Shown here: positions 45,683 to 53,529 of the stretch, one piece after another
How the letters are laid out: each line of letters opens with the position of its first letter
Numbering within the stretch: the first letter of the stretch is position 1
NCBI RefSeq assembly: GCF_018129965.1
Contig: NZ_JAFCKW010000016.1
Span: 1 to 64,000, forward strand
Reading direction: 5' to 3'
DNA from: Bradyrhizobium diazoefficiens
Lineage (GTDB): Bacteria > Pseudomonadota > Alphaproteobacteria > Rhizobiales > Xanthobacteraceae
DNA: 64,000 nucleotides
The notes under the pieces: model-generated
The model's database searches: none
Told to the model about the DNA's origin: nothing
Seen by the model: the letters and a program-made list of their open reading frames with translations, nothing else
Program-made: the position numbers and the translations under genes

Positions 45683-47737
45683 ATGAGTATCCTGGTCACC
45701 GGAGGGGCGGGCTATATCGGCAGCTCCGTGGTTCGCGCACTGCTGACGGCCGGCGAGGCCATCGTCGTCGTCGACGATCTGTCGCGCGGCGTCCGGGCAA
45801 GCGGCCTCTCCCAGGTGACATTCGTGACCGGGAATTGCGGCGACCAGGCCCTGGTCGGCTCGCTGCTCGATCAGCATGGAGTCACATGCATCATTCACCT
45901 GGCAGGGTCAGGCGTCGTCTTCGACTCCGTCAACGATCCCGCCAGCTGCTATGCCAGCAACACGGCGGCGACGCGCAGCCTCGTCGAACTCGCCGCCAGA
46001 CGTGGCGTGCAGCATTTCGTTCTATGCTCGTCGGGCGCGGTCTACGGGGACGCGGGCTTGGGCGCCTTGCCGGAAGACACCACGCCGCAGCCGATCTCGC
46101 CCTACGGCCGGTCGATGCTGATGAGCGAGATGATTTTGCAGGATGTCGCCATGGCCGGCGACTTCCGTTACGTGATCCTGCGCGGATTCAACGCTGCCGG
46201 CGTCGACCCGGAAAGCCTGGGCGGCGGCGCACATGCTCACCCCTCGACCCTGCTCACGCGCGCCATGTCCGTCGCCTTACGCAAGAGCCCGGTGCTCGAC
46301 GTGCACAGCGCCCCGCGTCATACCCCCGACGGCACTCCGTTGCGCGACTACGTGCACGTTGCCGATCTCGCCCGCGCCCATGTCGCGGCGCTGCGCTATC
46401 TGCGCGCCGGCGGCGCGAGCCGAACCTTCAACTGCGGGACCGGTCGTGGTCATTCGGTGCTGGATGTCGTCCGTGCCATCGAAACGCATAGCGGAGCGGC
46501 GGTGCCGGTCCGTCGCCTGGCGCCGCGGCAAGGCGATCCGGCAGCGCTGATTGCCGATACGACACGGATCCGCAAGGAGCTGGGATGGACGCCGGTGTTC
46601 GATGATCTCGGCACCATCGTCAGCCAGGCGCTCACGGCGACCTATCGGCAGGGGCCGGTGCAGACCATGACGCCCGCCATCGTCCGTCTCGTTGCCGAAA
46701 GCGGCGTATCTGCGGCCACACTGAAAACCCTGATCGCCCGGTTCGCCCCTGCCCGTCGCCCCGAGGCCACCACGATTGCGGCCCCCGCAGCAGCAGCCGC
46801 CGACGCCGAAGACGCATCGCCCGACGCGCGCGAGAGCCAGCCAACCAGGAAGCTGACCATCGGCATGGCGACCTATGACGATTATGATGGCGTCTATTTC
46901 ACGCTGCAGGCGATACGTCTCTATCACCCGGAGATTCTGCCCGACGTCGAGTTCGTCATCGTCGACAACAATCCGGCAGGGCTGTGCGGCCCTGCCCTCC
47001 GACAACTCGCCGACAGCATCCCGGATTGTCGCTATCTGCCGCAGGGACACATCAAGGCGACCACGATCAAGGACTGGGTTTTCCGCCGGGCACGGGGCCG
47101 TTTTGTCCTTTGCATCGACTGCCACATCCTCATCGCCCCGGGGGCGTTGAAGCGCCTGATCGATTACTTCAATGCCGCCCCTGACACGAAGGACCTGCTG
47201 CACGGGCCGCTGATCTTTGACGGCCTCGACGGCTATGCGACGCATTTCAAGCCGGAATGGAACGGCGGCATGTACGGCACCTGGGGCACCGATCCCGCCG
47301 GAGCTGAACCGGACCTGCCGCCGTTCGAGATCCCGATGCAGGGCATGGGACTTTTCGCATGTCGGCGCGACGCATGGGCGGGCTTCAATCCGGACTTCCG
47401 AGGCTTCGGCGGAGAGGAAGGCTATATCCATGAGAAATTCCGGCAACGCGGCGGCAAGGTGCTGTGTCTGCCGTTCCTGCGCTGGATGCACCGCTTCAAC
47501 CGGCCCCTCGGCCTGCCCTATCCGAACGTCTGGGCCGACCGCGTCCGCAACTACCTGATCGGCTTTCGCGAAGTCGGCTGGGACACCCAGCCGGTCATCG
47601 ACCATTTCAGAACGTTGCTGGGCGAGCAGGTCTGGGCGAGCGTCTCGGATGCGATCGGTCCCAGCCTGCTGCAACCCGAGACCTCGGCAGGAGGCGCACG
47701 AATCAGCGCTGCCAGCAGCGCCGAGCCGGTTGTGTAA
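45683..47737 (+). CDS. Fusion of a GalE-like epimerase domain and a GT2-type glycosyltransferase
   Basis: Protein of 684 residues. Residues 1-310 are an extended SDR like UDP-glucose 4-epimerase (TGGAGYIGS at 6-14, VDDLSRG, SSGAVYGD with Ser117, RDYVHVADLARAH). The catalytic motif YxxxK is YGRSM here, Tyr141 with Met145, so the conserved Lys is missing. An Ala-rich linker (about 360-385) leads to a glycosyltransferase family 2 domain (about 393-650) with FVIVDNNPAG, a CIDCHI metal-site-like segment and a C-terminal FRGFGGEEGYIHEKF. The epimerase half may only bind nucleotide sugar and feed the transferase. The frame is open upstream to 45254, but the ATG at 45683 starts the Rossmann domain. 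Followed 25 bases later by the nucleotidyltransferase gene. Confidence 0.85.
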   Translation: MSILVTGGAGYIGSSVVRALLTAGEAIVVVDDLSRGVRASGLSQVTFVTGNCGDQALVGSLLDQHGVTCIIHLAGSGVVFDSVNDPASCYASNTAATRSLVELAARRGVQHFVLCSSGAVYGDAGLGALPEDTTPQPISPYGRSMLMSEMILQDVAMAGDFRYVILRGFNAAGVDPESLGGGAHAHPSTLLTRAMSVALRKSPVLDVHSAPRHTPDGTPLRDYVHVADLARAHVAALRYLRAGGASRTFNCGTGRGHSVLDVVRAIETHSGAAVPVRRLAPRQGDPAALIADTTRIRKELGWTPVFDDLGTIVSQALTATYRQGPVQTMTPAIVRLVAESGVSAATLKTLIARFAPARRPEATTIAAPAAAAADAEDASPDARESQPTRKLTIGMATYDDYDGVYFTLQAIRLYHPEILPDVEFVIVDNNPAGLCGPALRQLADSIPDCRYLPQGHIKATTIKDWVFRRARGRFVLCIDCHILIAPGALKRLIDYFNAAPDTKDLLHGPLIFDGLDGYATHFKPEWNGGMYGTWGTDPAGAEPDLPPFEIPMQGMGLFACRRDAWAGFNPDFRGFGGEEGYIHEKFRQRGGKVLCLPFLRWMHRFNRPLGLPYPNVWADRVRNYLIGFREVGWDTQPVIDHFRTLLGEQVWASVSDAIGPSLLQPETSAGGARISAASSAEPVV

Positions 47738-47761
47738 TCAAATCCCCGCAAGAGTTCGACC

Positions 47762-48936
47762 GTGCAGACAACCCCCCCGGATATCGCCGATCTCGAGCTG
47801 TTGCGCGTGCTCGGCGAGATTCTCAGGCCTTGCCCTAACGAGACCGAGACCAGCGCTTTGCGGTCCCGGCTGTTGCGTCCAGGATTTTCATGGCAGGGAT
47901 TGATCGATCTCGCCCTGGCCCAGGGCGTTTTGCTGCCGCTCATTCACGCCTTGAGCAGCCGCGCTCTCGCCCCCCCATCCCGCGCTCCTTCACCGATGAC
48001 AGGCACGTCTCCGTCCGCCTTCAGCGGGTGTATTCGCTGCATCTGGACTATCGCAGACGCCAGCAGACCCAGTTGCAGCAACTGCGGGACATCTTCGCCC
48101 GGGCCAACATCACGCCGCTCCTGCTCAAGGGCGTGCGCTATCTGGCCGAGCCGGACGGCGACTGGCGCGAGGCACGGGCCATGGGCGACTTCGACATGCT
48201 GGTCCATCCCGGCGATGCCGGGCGCGCCCAGGCCGCACTCATTGAGGCGGGCTATCGGTCGACATCGAGCCCGGCGCCGTACCGGTCCTCGCATCATCTT
48301 GCGCCGCTCGAGCACCCCGGCCATCCGATGTCGCTGGAGCTTCATGTCGAAGCGCTGATCCCGGCGGCACAGCGTCTCCTCAGCAGCCACCAGGTCTGGG
48401 CCCTCGCAACCAGAACCGGCCCCGACGACTTTTTCGTCCTGCCGCCGGCATGGCACGCGCTGCACGGAATGCTGCACCATCAGGTGCAGGATCGCGGGCA
48501 TGCCCTGCGCAAGCTCTGCGTCAAGGGCCTGTGGGAATGGTCGATGCTGGCATCGCGCTTCACGCCGGATGATTGGAGTGCATTGAAAGACCACATGGCG
48601 GCAGCCGGCGCGCTCGATGTGCTCGACAGCTGGTCGATGCTGGCGGACCGGCTGTTCCGGCTCGAGACGCCGTGGCTGACGGATGGGTCCGCCGCCGCCC
48701 GCCGCCACGCCGAGCGGACGCTGCGGCAGGCGTTTGGTCCCTATTGGCGCCGGCGGATTGCGCAGATCGCCGACGAACTCAAACTCTCCTTCGCCCGCGA
48801 GACACTCGCGGCCAGATACGACGTGTCACCGGCCGAGATCTCGCTGGCCCATGTCGGCCGAAATCTGGTCGAGCTGGCGAAGCGGCATCAGGGCGGCATG
48901 CTGCGGCGTCTGACGGGATCCGGCCGGCAATCCTGA
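47762..48936 (+). pseudogene. Uncharacterised nucleotidyltransferase family gene, frameshifted at a C7 tract
   Basis: Resembles the uncharacterised nucleotidyltransferase family often found beside PqqD/HprK-like genes. The N-terminal part (GTG at 47762; LIDLALAQGVLLPLIHALSS) is in one frame. The rest (ANITPLLLKGVRYL, then ARAMGDFDMLVHPGDAG with the GDFD metal motif, LELHVEALIP, and on to 48936) is in the next frame. The shift maps to CCCCCCC at 47970-47976: one more C joins the frames as ALAPP-IPRSFTDD. A second C7 tract is at 47772-47778. It may be a real inactivation, slippage-controlled expression or a sequencing error. A shorter product from an internal start (for example 47890) would lack the N-terminal helices. 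It ends six bases from the convergent GT2 gene. Confidence 0.75.
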
Positions 48937-48941
48937 GGGTA

Positions 48942-50045
48942 TCACCGGGACCGGGCGCGCGCCTCCGCCAGGCGCGCCTTGATCTCGCAATTTTCAGGAG
49001 ACGGCGAAGTCTGCGCGGCGCGCCGGTAGAGCCGGGCTGCATCGGCGAAGCGGCCTTCCCGGAAATGACAGAGCGCGAGCAGTTCGGCCGAAAGGTGCCC
49101 GAACAGACCCCTGTCATAGGCCAGTTCGGGTTCGAAGAACGTATCGGCATCGATCGCGACGAGGCGATCGAGGATGGGACGGGCGCTTGTCAGCTCTCCG
49201 CGATCCACCGCAACCCGCGCCTGCAAGAACTGCAGCGCCAGATTGTCTGGAAACATCGCCAGCGCCTCTGCCAGGAGATCGTCGAGCGGCTCGCCGCGAC
49301 TGCGGCGCAGGTTGAGCAACGCGACATGAAGCAGCCCGAGGGACAATGGCGCCGGTTGCGGGACATTCACACGCAGCCGCGCCAAGCCTTCACTCCAGGT
49401 CGCAGCGGCACCATCCTCGTCACCCGCAAGCCGGAGGCAATCCCCCAGATGCCACCATGAAAAGAAACTATCGGGATCGCGTGCAAGACGCGCTCGCAGC
49501 AGCGGAATGTTACGCGGGTTCTTCGCGCGCTGGTCGCCTTCGTAACCGACGTGCCGCAGCGCCAGTTGGCAGGTTCCGACATCCAGGCCGTCGGCCTCGG
49601 CGACGGCCGCGACTCCGGGATACATGGTCTCGTGGATCACGCCTTCGAAACGAATCCGCAGGTCGTTGCGAAACAGCCGGAGCTCTGAATAGGCCGTCCA
49701 TCCCAGGCGCGGATAGAGGCGGAGCTTCCAGGCGACCTTGCCGCCGTCGGACAGCAGTTGCGGCAAGCTTTCGCCGGCCGGAACGACCAACCTTTCATCG
49801 GCGTCGATGTAAAGGATCCATTCGCCTCTTGCGAAATCGAGGGCGCGGTTTCGGGCTGCAGAAAAATCGCCGGTCCAGGGAAACTGCTGCAGCTCGACGG
49901 GAAAGCCGCGCGCGATCTCGATCGTGCGATCCTTCGAGCCCGTGTCGACCAGGACGATCTGATCGACATGTCCCGCCAGCGATGCGAGGCAGTCGCCGAT
50001 AAAGGGCTCTTCATCGCGGACGATGAGGGCAGCCGTCACCGTCAT
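48942..50045 (-). CDS. Glycosyltransferase family 2 with C-terminal TPR-like helices
   Basis: Protein of 367 residues. N-terminal GT-A domain: LIVRDEEPFIGDCLASLAG, VDTGSKDRT, DFSAARNRALDFARGEW and the metal-binding YIDADER. The C-terminal 200 residues are helical with tetratricopeptide-like repeats (WHLGDCLRLAGDEDGAAATW, LALCHFREGRFADAARLYRR), suggesting protein-substrate or partner binding, as in O-GlcNAc-transferase-like enzymes. It is downstream of the Thr-rich small gene, 42 bases away on the same strand, which makes that protein a candidate acceptor. Confidence 0.87.
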   Translation of the reverse strand: MTVTAALIVRDEEPFIGDCLASLAGHVDQIVLVDTGSKDRTIEIARGFPVELQQFPWTGDFSAARNRALDFARGEWILYIDADERLVVPAGESLPQLLSDGGKVAWKLRLYPRLGWTAYSELRLFRNDLRIRFEGVIHETMYPGVAAVAEADGLDVGTCQLALRHVGYEGDQRAKNPRNIPLLRARLARDPDSFFSWWHLGDCLRLAGDEDGAAATWSEGLARLRVNVPQPAPLSLGLLHVALLNLRRSRGEPLDDLLAEALAMFPDNLALQFLQARVAVDRGELTSARPILDRLVAIDADTFFEPELAYDRGLFGHLSAELLALCHFREGRFADAARLYRRAAQTSPSPENCEIKARLAEARARSR

Positions 50046-50087
50046 CGGGATACTGACCGGTGGCGCTGAGCGGCGGGCGACACCGCG

Positions 50088-50384
50088 TCAGGACTTTGCA
50101 GGATGTCCCGGCGGCACCGTCGTTGTCGTCGTCGTTGTGCCGGGGGCTGCGGTCGTCGTGGTGGTCGTGCCGGGCGCCCCGGTCGTTGTGGTTGTCGTGG
50201 TTGACGTGGGCCCGTTCGCCGCGGCCACATGCATGAACGCATCGATGCTGAGATCAGCCATCGCAAATGACACCACGACGGGCGTGACGAAGGCGCCGGT
50301 CCCGATCAGGCGCTTCAGGGTCGAACGCTTCTGCTCATCGACTTCCTGCAGAGCAGCGTCAACATTCTTATTGGTCTCGCTCAT
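50088..50384 (-). CDS. Thr-rich small protein, candidate modified peptide
   Basis: Protein of 98 residues. An acidic N-terminus and EQKRSTLKRLIGTGAFVTPV precede a hydrophobic stretch (VVVSFAMADLSIDAFM). The last third is three Thr blocks of 6 to 7 residues separated by GAPG and AAPG and ending VPPGHPAKS; 21 Thr in all. The Thr codons are mixed ACC, ACG and ACA, so the tract is held by selection on protein, not by recent slippage. From memory, KRxxLKKLxxGxxFVxPVVxSF-type small proteins recur beside PqqD/HprK-like genes. I infer it is the substrate of this locus. It could instead be a small surface protein with a mucin-like tail. No good Shine-Dalgarno site is visible before the ATG at 50384. 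Confidence 0.75.
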   Translation of the reverse strand: MSETNKNVDAALQEVDEQKRSTLKRLIGTGAFVTPVVVSFAMADLSIDAFMHVAAANGPTSTTTTTTTGAPGTTTTTTAAPGTTTTTTTVPPGHPAKS

Positions 50385-50567
50385 GAAGCAACTCGACTCA
50401 CAGCGCGTGGATATGTGCTCAAAATCTCATCGAAAGCCGCGCTTTTTCGACTGGAACTCTCTAACGCATTCACCGGAACTCGTCCAGCTTTGCAGACAAC
50501 TCGCAACGAATGTGCCGAGAGTCTCACCGCGCGACGCGCACGTGCGACGCCGATCCCGCCAAGCGAT

Positions 50568-51362
50568 TCAACGGGCGTGGTTCAGCACACGCGCAATGCA
50601 GGTCAAAGCACTCTGATGATCACCAAGCGACAGGTCGAATGTGCTCGCCCGGCCCACCAGCGCAGCCACCGCGCCGATGGATGCGCCGCGATCGAGATCG
50701 CGCATGCCGATCTCCGACAGCAGTGCCTGAGCGGCCATCATGGGCGGGATGGGGCGTATCGAGGAATAGCCGCCGTGGTTCGGGCTCAGGATAATGATGC
50801 AATCGACTCCGCCCTTTTCGATCCGCCAGGGGCTGCCGATCGCCGTCGGCTGAAGGTTGAATATGCGCCGTCCGTGAACGTCCTGATAGCTCGGAGCCGC
50901 TGCGATGATCGGAGCCAGTTCGGGCAAAAGTGGCAGCGACGTAGCCTTGACTCGGCATGCGCGCGGTCGCGCGATCACACCATCCGCCTCGATGAAGACA
51001 TGCTCGTCTCCCTCCATCTCATAGCCGGACTGGACCAGCCGAAGGGTCAACGTCGTCTTGCCCGCGCCGCGGCTTCCCGCGATCAAAATTCGTTGATCTT
51101 GCTGGCGCAGCAGCGCCGCATGAACGATGCCGGACCGGGGGCGCTCCCGCAAAGCGTAGGAAAACAGCCGCGCGTGGATGAAGTCGATGAGCGAACGGGT
51201 GTCGACGACCTCCTCGATCGTCTTGCCGTCTTCCAGGATGCGATAGCGCCCCCGATAGGCTTCCACGGATATCAGCGTGTCCAAAGATTGCTGCGCGACG
51301 ATGTCGGGGGTGCATTCGAGATATCGAATGGCCTCGAATGCGTCAGGCGCGTCCGTCCGCAA
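50568..51362 (-). CDS. HPr kinase-like protein (HprK-related)
   Basis: Protein of about 264 residues with a Walker A motif in LIAGSRGAGKTTLTLRLV and an acidic motif in MEGDEHVFIEADG, like the kinase domain of HPr kinase/phosphorylase and its relatives. It lacks the usual N-terminal HprK domain. Relatives are known beside PqqD-like proteins and in lasso-peptide clusters, where one phosphorylates a Ser of the peptide. No HPr gene is nearby. The start is odd: the only standard start in frame is a TTG at 51362, yet upstream codons back to the PqqD gene (FEVISKALSRRFILRTDAP) look like protein, so translation may begin earlier at a non-standard codon. It follows the PqqD gene directly. Confidence 0.75.
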   Translation of the reverse strand: MRTDAPDAFEAIRYLECTPDIVAQQSLDTLISVEAYRGRYRILEDGKTIEEVVDTRSLIDFIHARLFSYALRERPRSGIVHAALLRQQDQRILIAGSRGAGKTTLTLRLVQSGYEMEGDEHVFIEADGVIARPRACRVKATSLPLLPELAPIIAAAPSYQDVHGRRIFNLQPTAIGSPWRIEKGGVDCIIILSPNHGGYSSIRPIPPMMAAQALLSEIGMRDLDRGASIGAVAALVGRASTFDLSLGDHQSALTCIARVLNHAR

Positions 51363-51403
51363 TATGAAGCGACGGGAGAGCGCCTTGGAGATGACCTCGA
51401 ATG

Positions 51404-51661
51404 CTATTGGACAAGTCCTTCGTTCTTCAGGGATTCCAGCCCGGCGCGGATTTCCTGATGGGCCGACGGCGCGAGTTGAAACGCCTTGGCGACCTCCGAC
51501 ACGATCTCGTCGGCGGGATGCAGACCGTCGCAGAATTCCAGAATGATGGCCGCGGTCTTGTTCAGGTAGTGCACCCGGTCGCGATCCACCTGATAAACGA
51601 TATAGCCGTCGGGGACTTCATGGACTTCGAGGCCTGGTGCGCGAACGACAGGTTCGGACAT
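51404..51661 (-). CDS. PqqD-family peptide-binding protein (RRE domain)
   Basis: Protein of 85 residues with the PqqD fold pattern: a beta-rich start (GLEVHEVPDGYIVYQVDRDR), VHYLNKTAAIILEFCDG, then a helical end (ADEIVSEVAKAF). PqqD-like domains bind leader peptides of ribosomally made peptides and hand them to modifying enzymes. No pqqA, pqqB, pqqC or pqqE is near, so this is not the PQQ pathway. The ATG at 51661 has GGGAA upstream; a TTG at 51673 is less likely. It heads the HprK-like and Thr-rich genes. Confidence 0.85.
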   Translation of the reverse strand: MSEPVVRAPGLEVHEVPDGYIVYQVDRDRVHYLNKTAAIILEFCDGLHPADEIVSEVAKAFQLAPSAHQEIRAGLESLKNEGLVQ

Positions 51662-51844
51662 CGAAATTCCCAATCGGCAACAGTGCCGGATGCAGACGTG
51701 CCGTCAACGGCGATCAATTGAACGGCGCGCTCACGCCAATAATCGAGCCAGCCAATGCTGCTCGTGACGCGCTCCTAGCATATCGATTTCTGGTTTGAAA
51801 GCGGTCCTGCCCATTGCCGCGATCGCGCGGCATGACGGGCGCGA

Positions 51845-53488
51845 TCACACGCCATCCCGACCGCCGGGCCGTTCATAAAGCAGCGGATCGAGCGCGGCTG
51901 ACTTGCGCTGTTCGTGCCGTTGCACCAGCGACGCTTGCCGGTCACGGCGCGCCGCCAAGTCCTGTGCAAGCCTGAGCAGCGATTGACGCCAGGGTGCGGG
52001 CGGCTTCAGCTTCCCGATCTGATCCTCGATCTGCTCCGGCACGTCGCTGAAGGTGTCGTTGAGCAGTGAGAGCGCCACGCCGATTGCAGTCTCCAGCCCT
52101 GCGTCGTAGCCGGCGCCAAAGCAGTCGGGCTGCAGGAACGCCGCAATCACCCCGGGGGCGGCTCGCCTCGGCGAAATTGCGGGCTCCGGTGCCGCCGGTG
52201 CGTCGGCCAGTTCCTTGAGCAGGATTTCGGCGCCGGGGAAGTCGCCCAGACCATACCAGACGCCGTCTCCCCTCGCCTGAAGCGTCGCGATCGGCTCCTG
52301 ATCCCGATAGAACTGCAGGCGAAAACGTCCCTGGTCCTCGCTGACAATCCAATGCTGCTCCGGGTTGCGACCGGCGCCGACAACATGCCCCGGCAACAGG
52401 TCAATCAAGCGGATCGGAGCACGGCCCACCTTGAGGCTGACCCGCCGCAACGCGACCAGACGCGCCTCTTCGGCGATAGCGGCCGCGGATCGCGGCGGTG
52501 CATGAAACACGTGTCCGGTCCATCGCGCCCGCAGGTCAGCCAACGCCGCCTCGCACTCAGGCATCAGCGCAGGCACCGCCAAAGGGCGGTTCGGAAGGTG
52601 CAGCAGCCATTTCGCGCCAGTCCGATGATGCAGGAATTGATCTCCGCCGATGTCTCTCTGCACCATGTCCCACTCGAACAGGAATGGGCGATGCGGGACG
52701 AACCCGAACGGGCGCTGCAGCAGCATCGCGGCCAGCAGAAACGTGTCCTTGTCGCCGTGAATGAGATGGTAGAGCTCGTCGCTGTGCTCGTTCAGCGCCA
52801 GTGCGAGATCCAGAACATCCCATGCGCGCGCCTTGTCGACGAGCATGATGCCCGAATCCACGCTCGCCCGTTCGCACGGCGCAAGACCCAGACGGGCCCA
52901 GACCGGATTCGTCGCCTTGATATCGACTTGGTCGGGCCAGAGCAGCAGACCGTTGTCACGATACTCGCTCCAGGCAAATGCCTGCTGCGGGTCTGCCAGG
53001 GGCACCGTATCGGCGTCGAGAAACAGCACCTCGCGAAAGCGGCTCTGCGCGATCGCATACGGCTTGAGCGGCCATCCGCCCGACAGCCTGGCGGGATAGC
53101 GCGCCACCAGCGTTTCCGCATCGACGACTTCGACACCTTCCTCGACCAGGAGGAGACGCATCTCTTCGCTCATTTCGCGCTGGCCGAGATGCCAAACCTG
53201 GATGGGCAGACTGACACGATGGACGCGCCGCAAGAACCAGATCAGCACCCAGGCGCAGGTGAAATAGCGCACCCCGCCCGCACAGATCACGATGCCACGG
53301 CCCTCGAACCTGCCGGATTCGTAACGCGCAGGCGCTGCGCGGCGGCGTTCGATCGTCTCCTCGAGCAAATGTTGCATCCGCTGCGCAAACCGTATCCGAT
53401 CCGGCGCCAAAGAAGCGGTTTTAGCAGGCGACGTCAAGAAAGCCCATTCGATCGGACCTACCAGCGGCCGTTGAGCGCAATCTAACAT
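51845..53488 (-). CDS. Mannosyltransferase-like glycosyltransferase (MNN1/GT71-like)
   Basis: Protein of 547 residues. The central region looks like the MNN1-type alpha-mannosyltransferase family: GIVICAGGVRYFTCAWVLIW, LPIQVWHLGQREMS, and the metal-binding LDADTVPLADP near residue 160 within the conserved PYAIAQSRFREVLFLDADTV. The C-terminal 170 residues carry no motif I recognise. The enzyme should add a sugar to a glycan or protein. The ATG at 53488 is chosen because the frame further upstream overlaps the divergent GT90 gene. Only 41 bases separate the two divergent starts, so they share a promoter region. Confidence 0.8.
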   Translation of the reverse strand: MLDCAQRPLVGPIEWAFLTSPAKTASLAPDRIRFAQRMQHLLEETIERRRAAPARYESGRFEGRGIVICAGGVRYFTCAWVLIWFLRRVHRVSLPIQVWHLGQREMSEEMRLLLVEEGVEVVDAETLVARYPARLSGGWPLKPYAIAQSRFREVLFLDADTVPLADPQQAFAWSEYRDNGLLLWPDQVDIKATNPVWARLGLAPCERASVDSGIMLVDKARAWDVLDLALALNEHSDELYHLIHGDKDTFLLAAMLLQRPFGFVPHRPFLFEWDMVQRDIGGDQFLHHRTGAKWLLHLPNRPLAVPALMPECEAALADLRARWTGHVFHAPPRSAAAIAEEARLVALRRVSLKVGRAPIRLIDLLPGHVVGAGRNPEQHWIVSEDQGRFRLQFYRDQEPIATLQARGDGVWYGLGDFPGAEILLKELADAPAAPEPAISPRRAAPGVIAAFLQPDCFGAGYDAGLETAIGVALSLLNDTFSDVPEQIEDQIGKLKPPAPWRQSLLRLAQDLAARRDRQASLVQRHEQRKSAALDPLLYERPGGRDGV

Positions 53489-53529
53489 CGCGTCCTTGAT
53501 CACGAGACGATGCCGGGTAACGTCGAGAT

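Noticed and set aside
50110..50216. Thr tract as a simple microsatellite
   Set aside because: Thr codons vary among ACC, ACG and ACA, and the blocks are broken by Gly/Pro motifs, so it is not a plain trinucleotide repeat.
51404..51661. PqqD-like gene as part of a PQQ biosynthesis operon
   Set aside because: No pqqA, pqqB, pqqC or pqqE is nearby; neighbours are HprK-like and glycosyltransferase genes.
47762..51661. Lasso-peptide cluster with HprK-type tailoring kinase
   Set aside because: There is no asparagine-synthetase-like cyclase and no transglutaminase-like protease, and the Thr-rich protein lacks a lasso core pattern.
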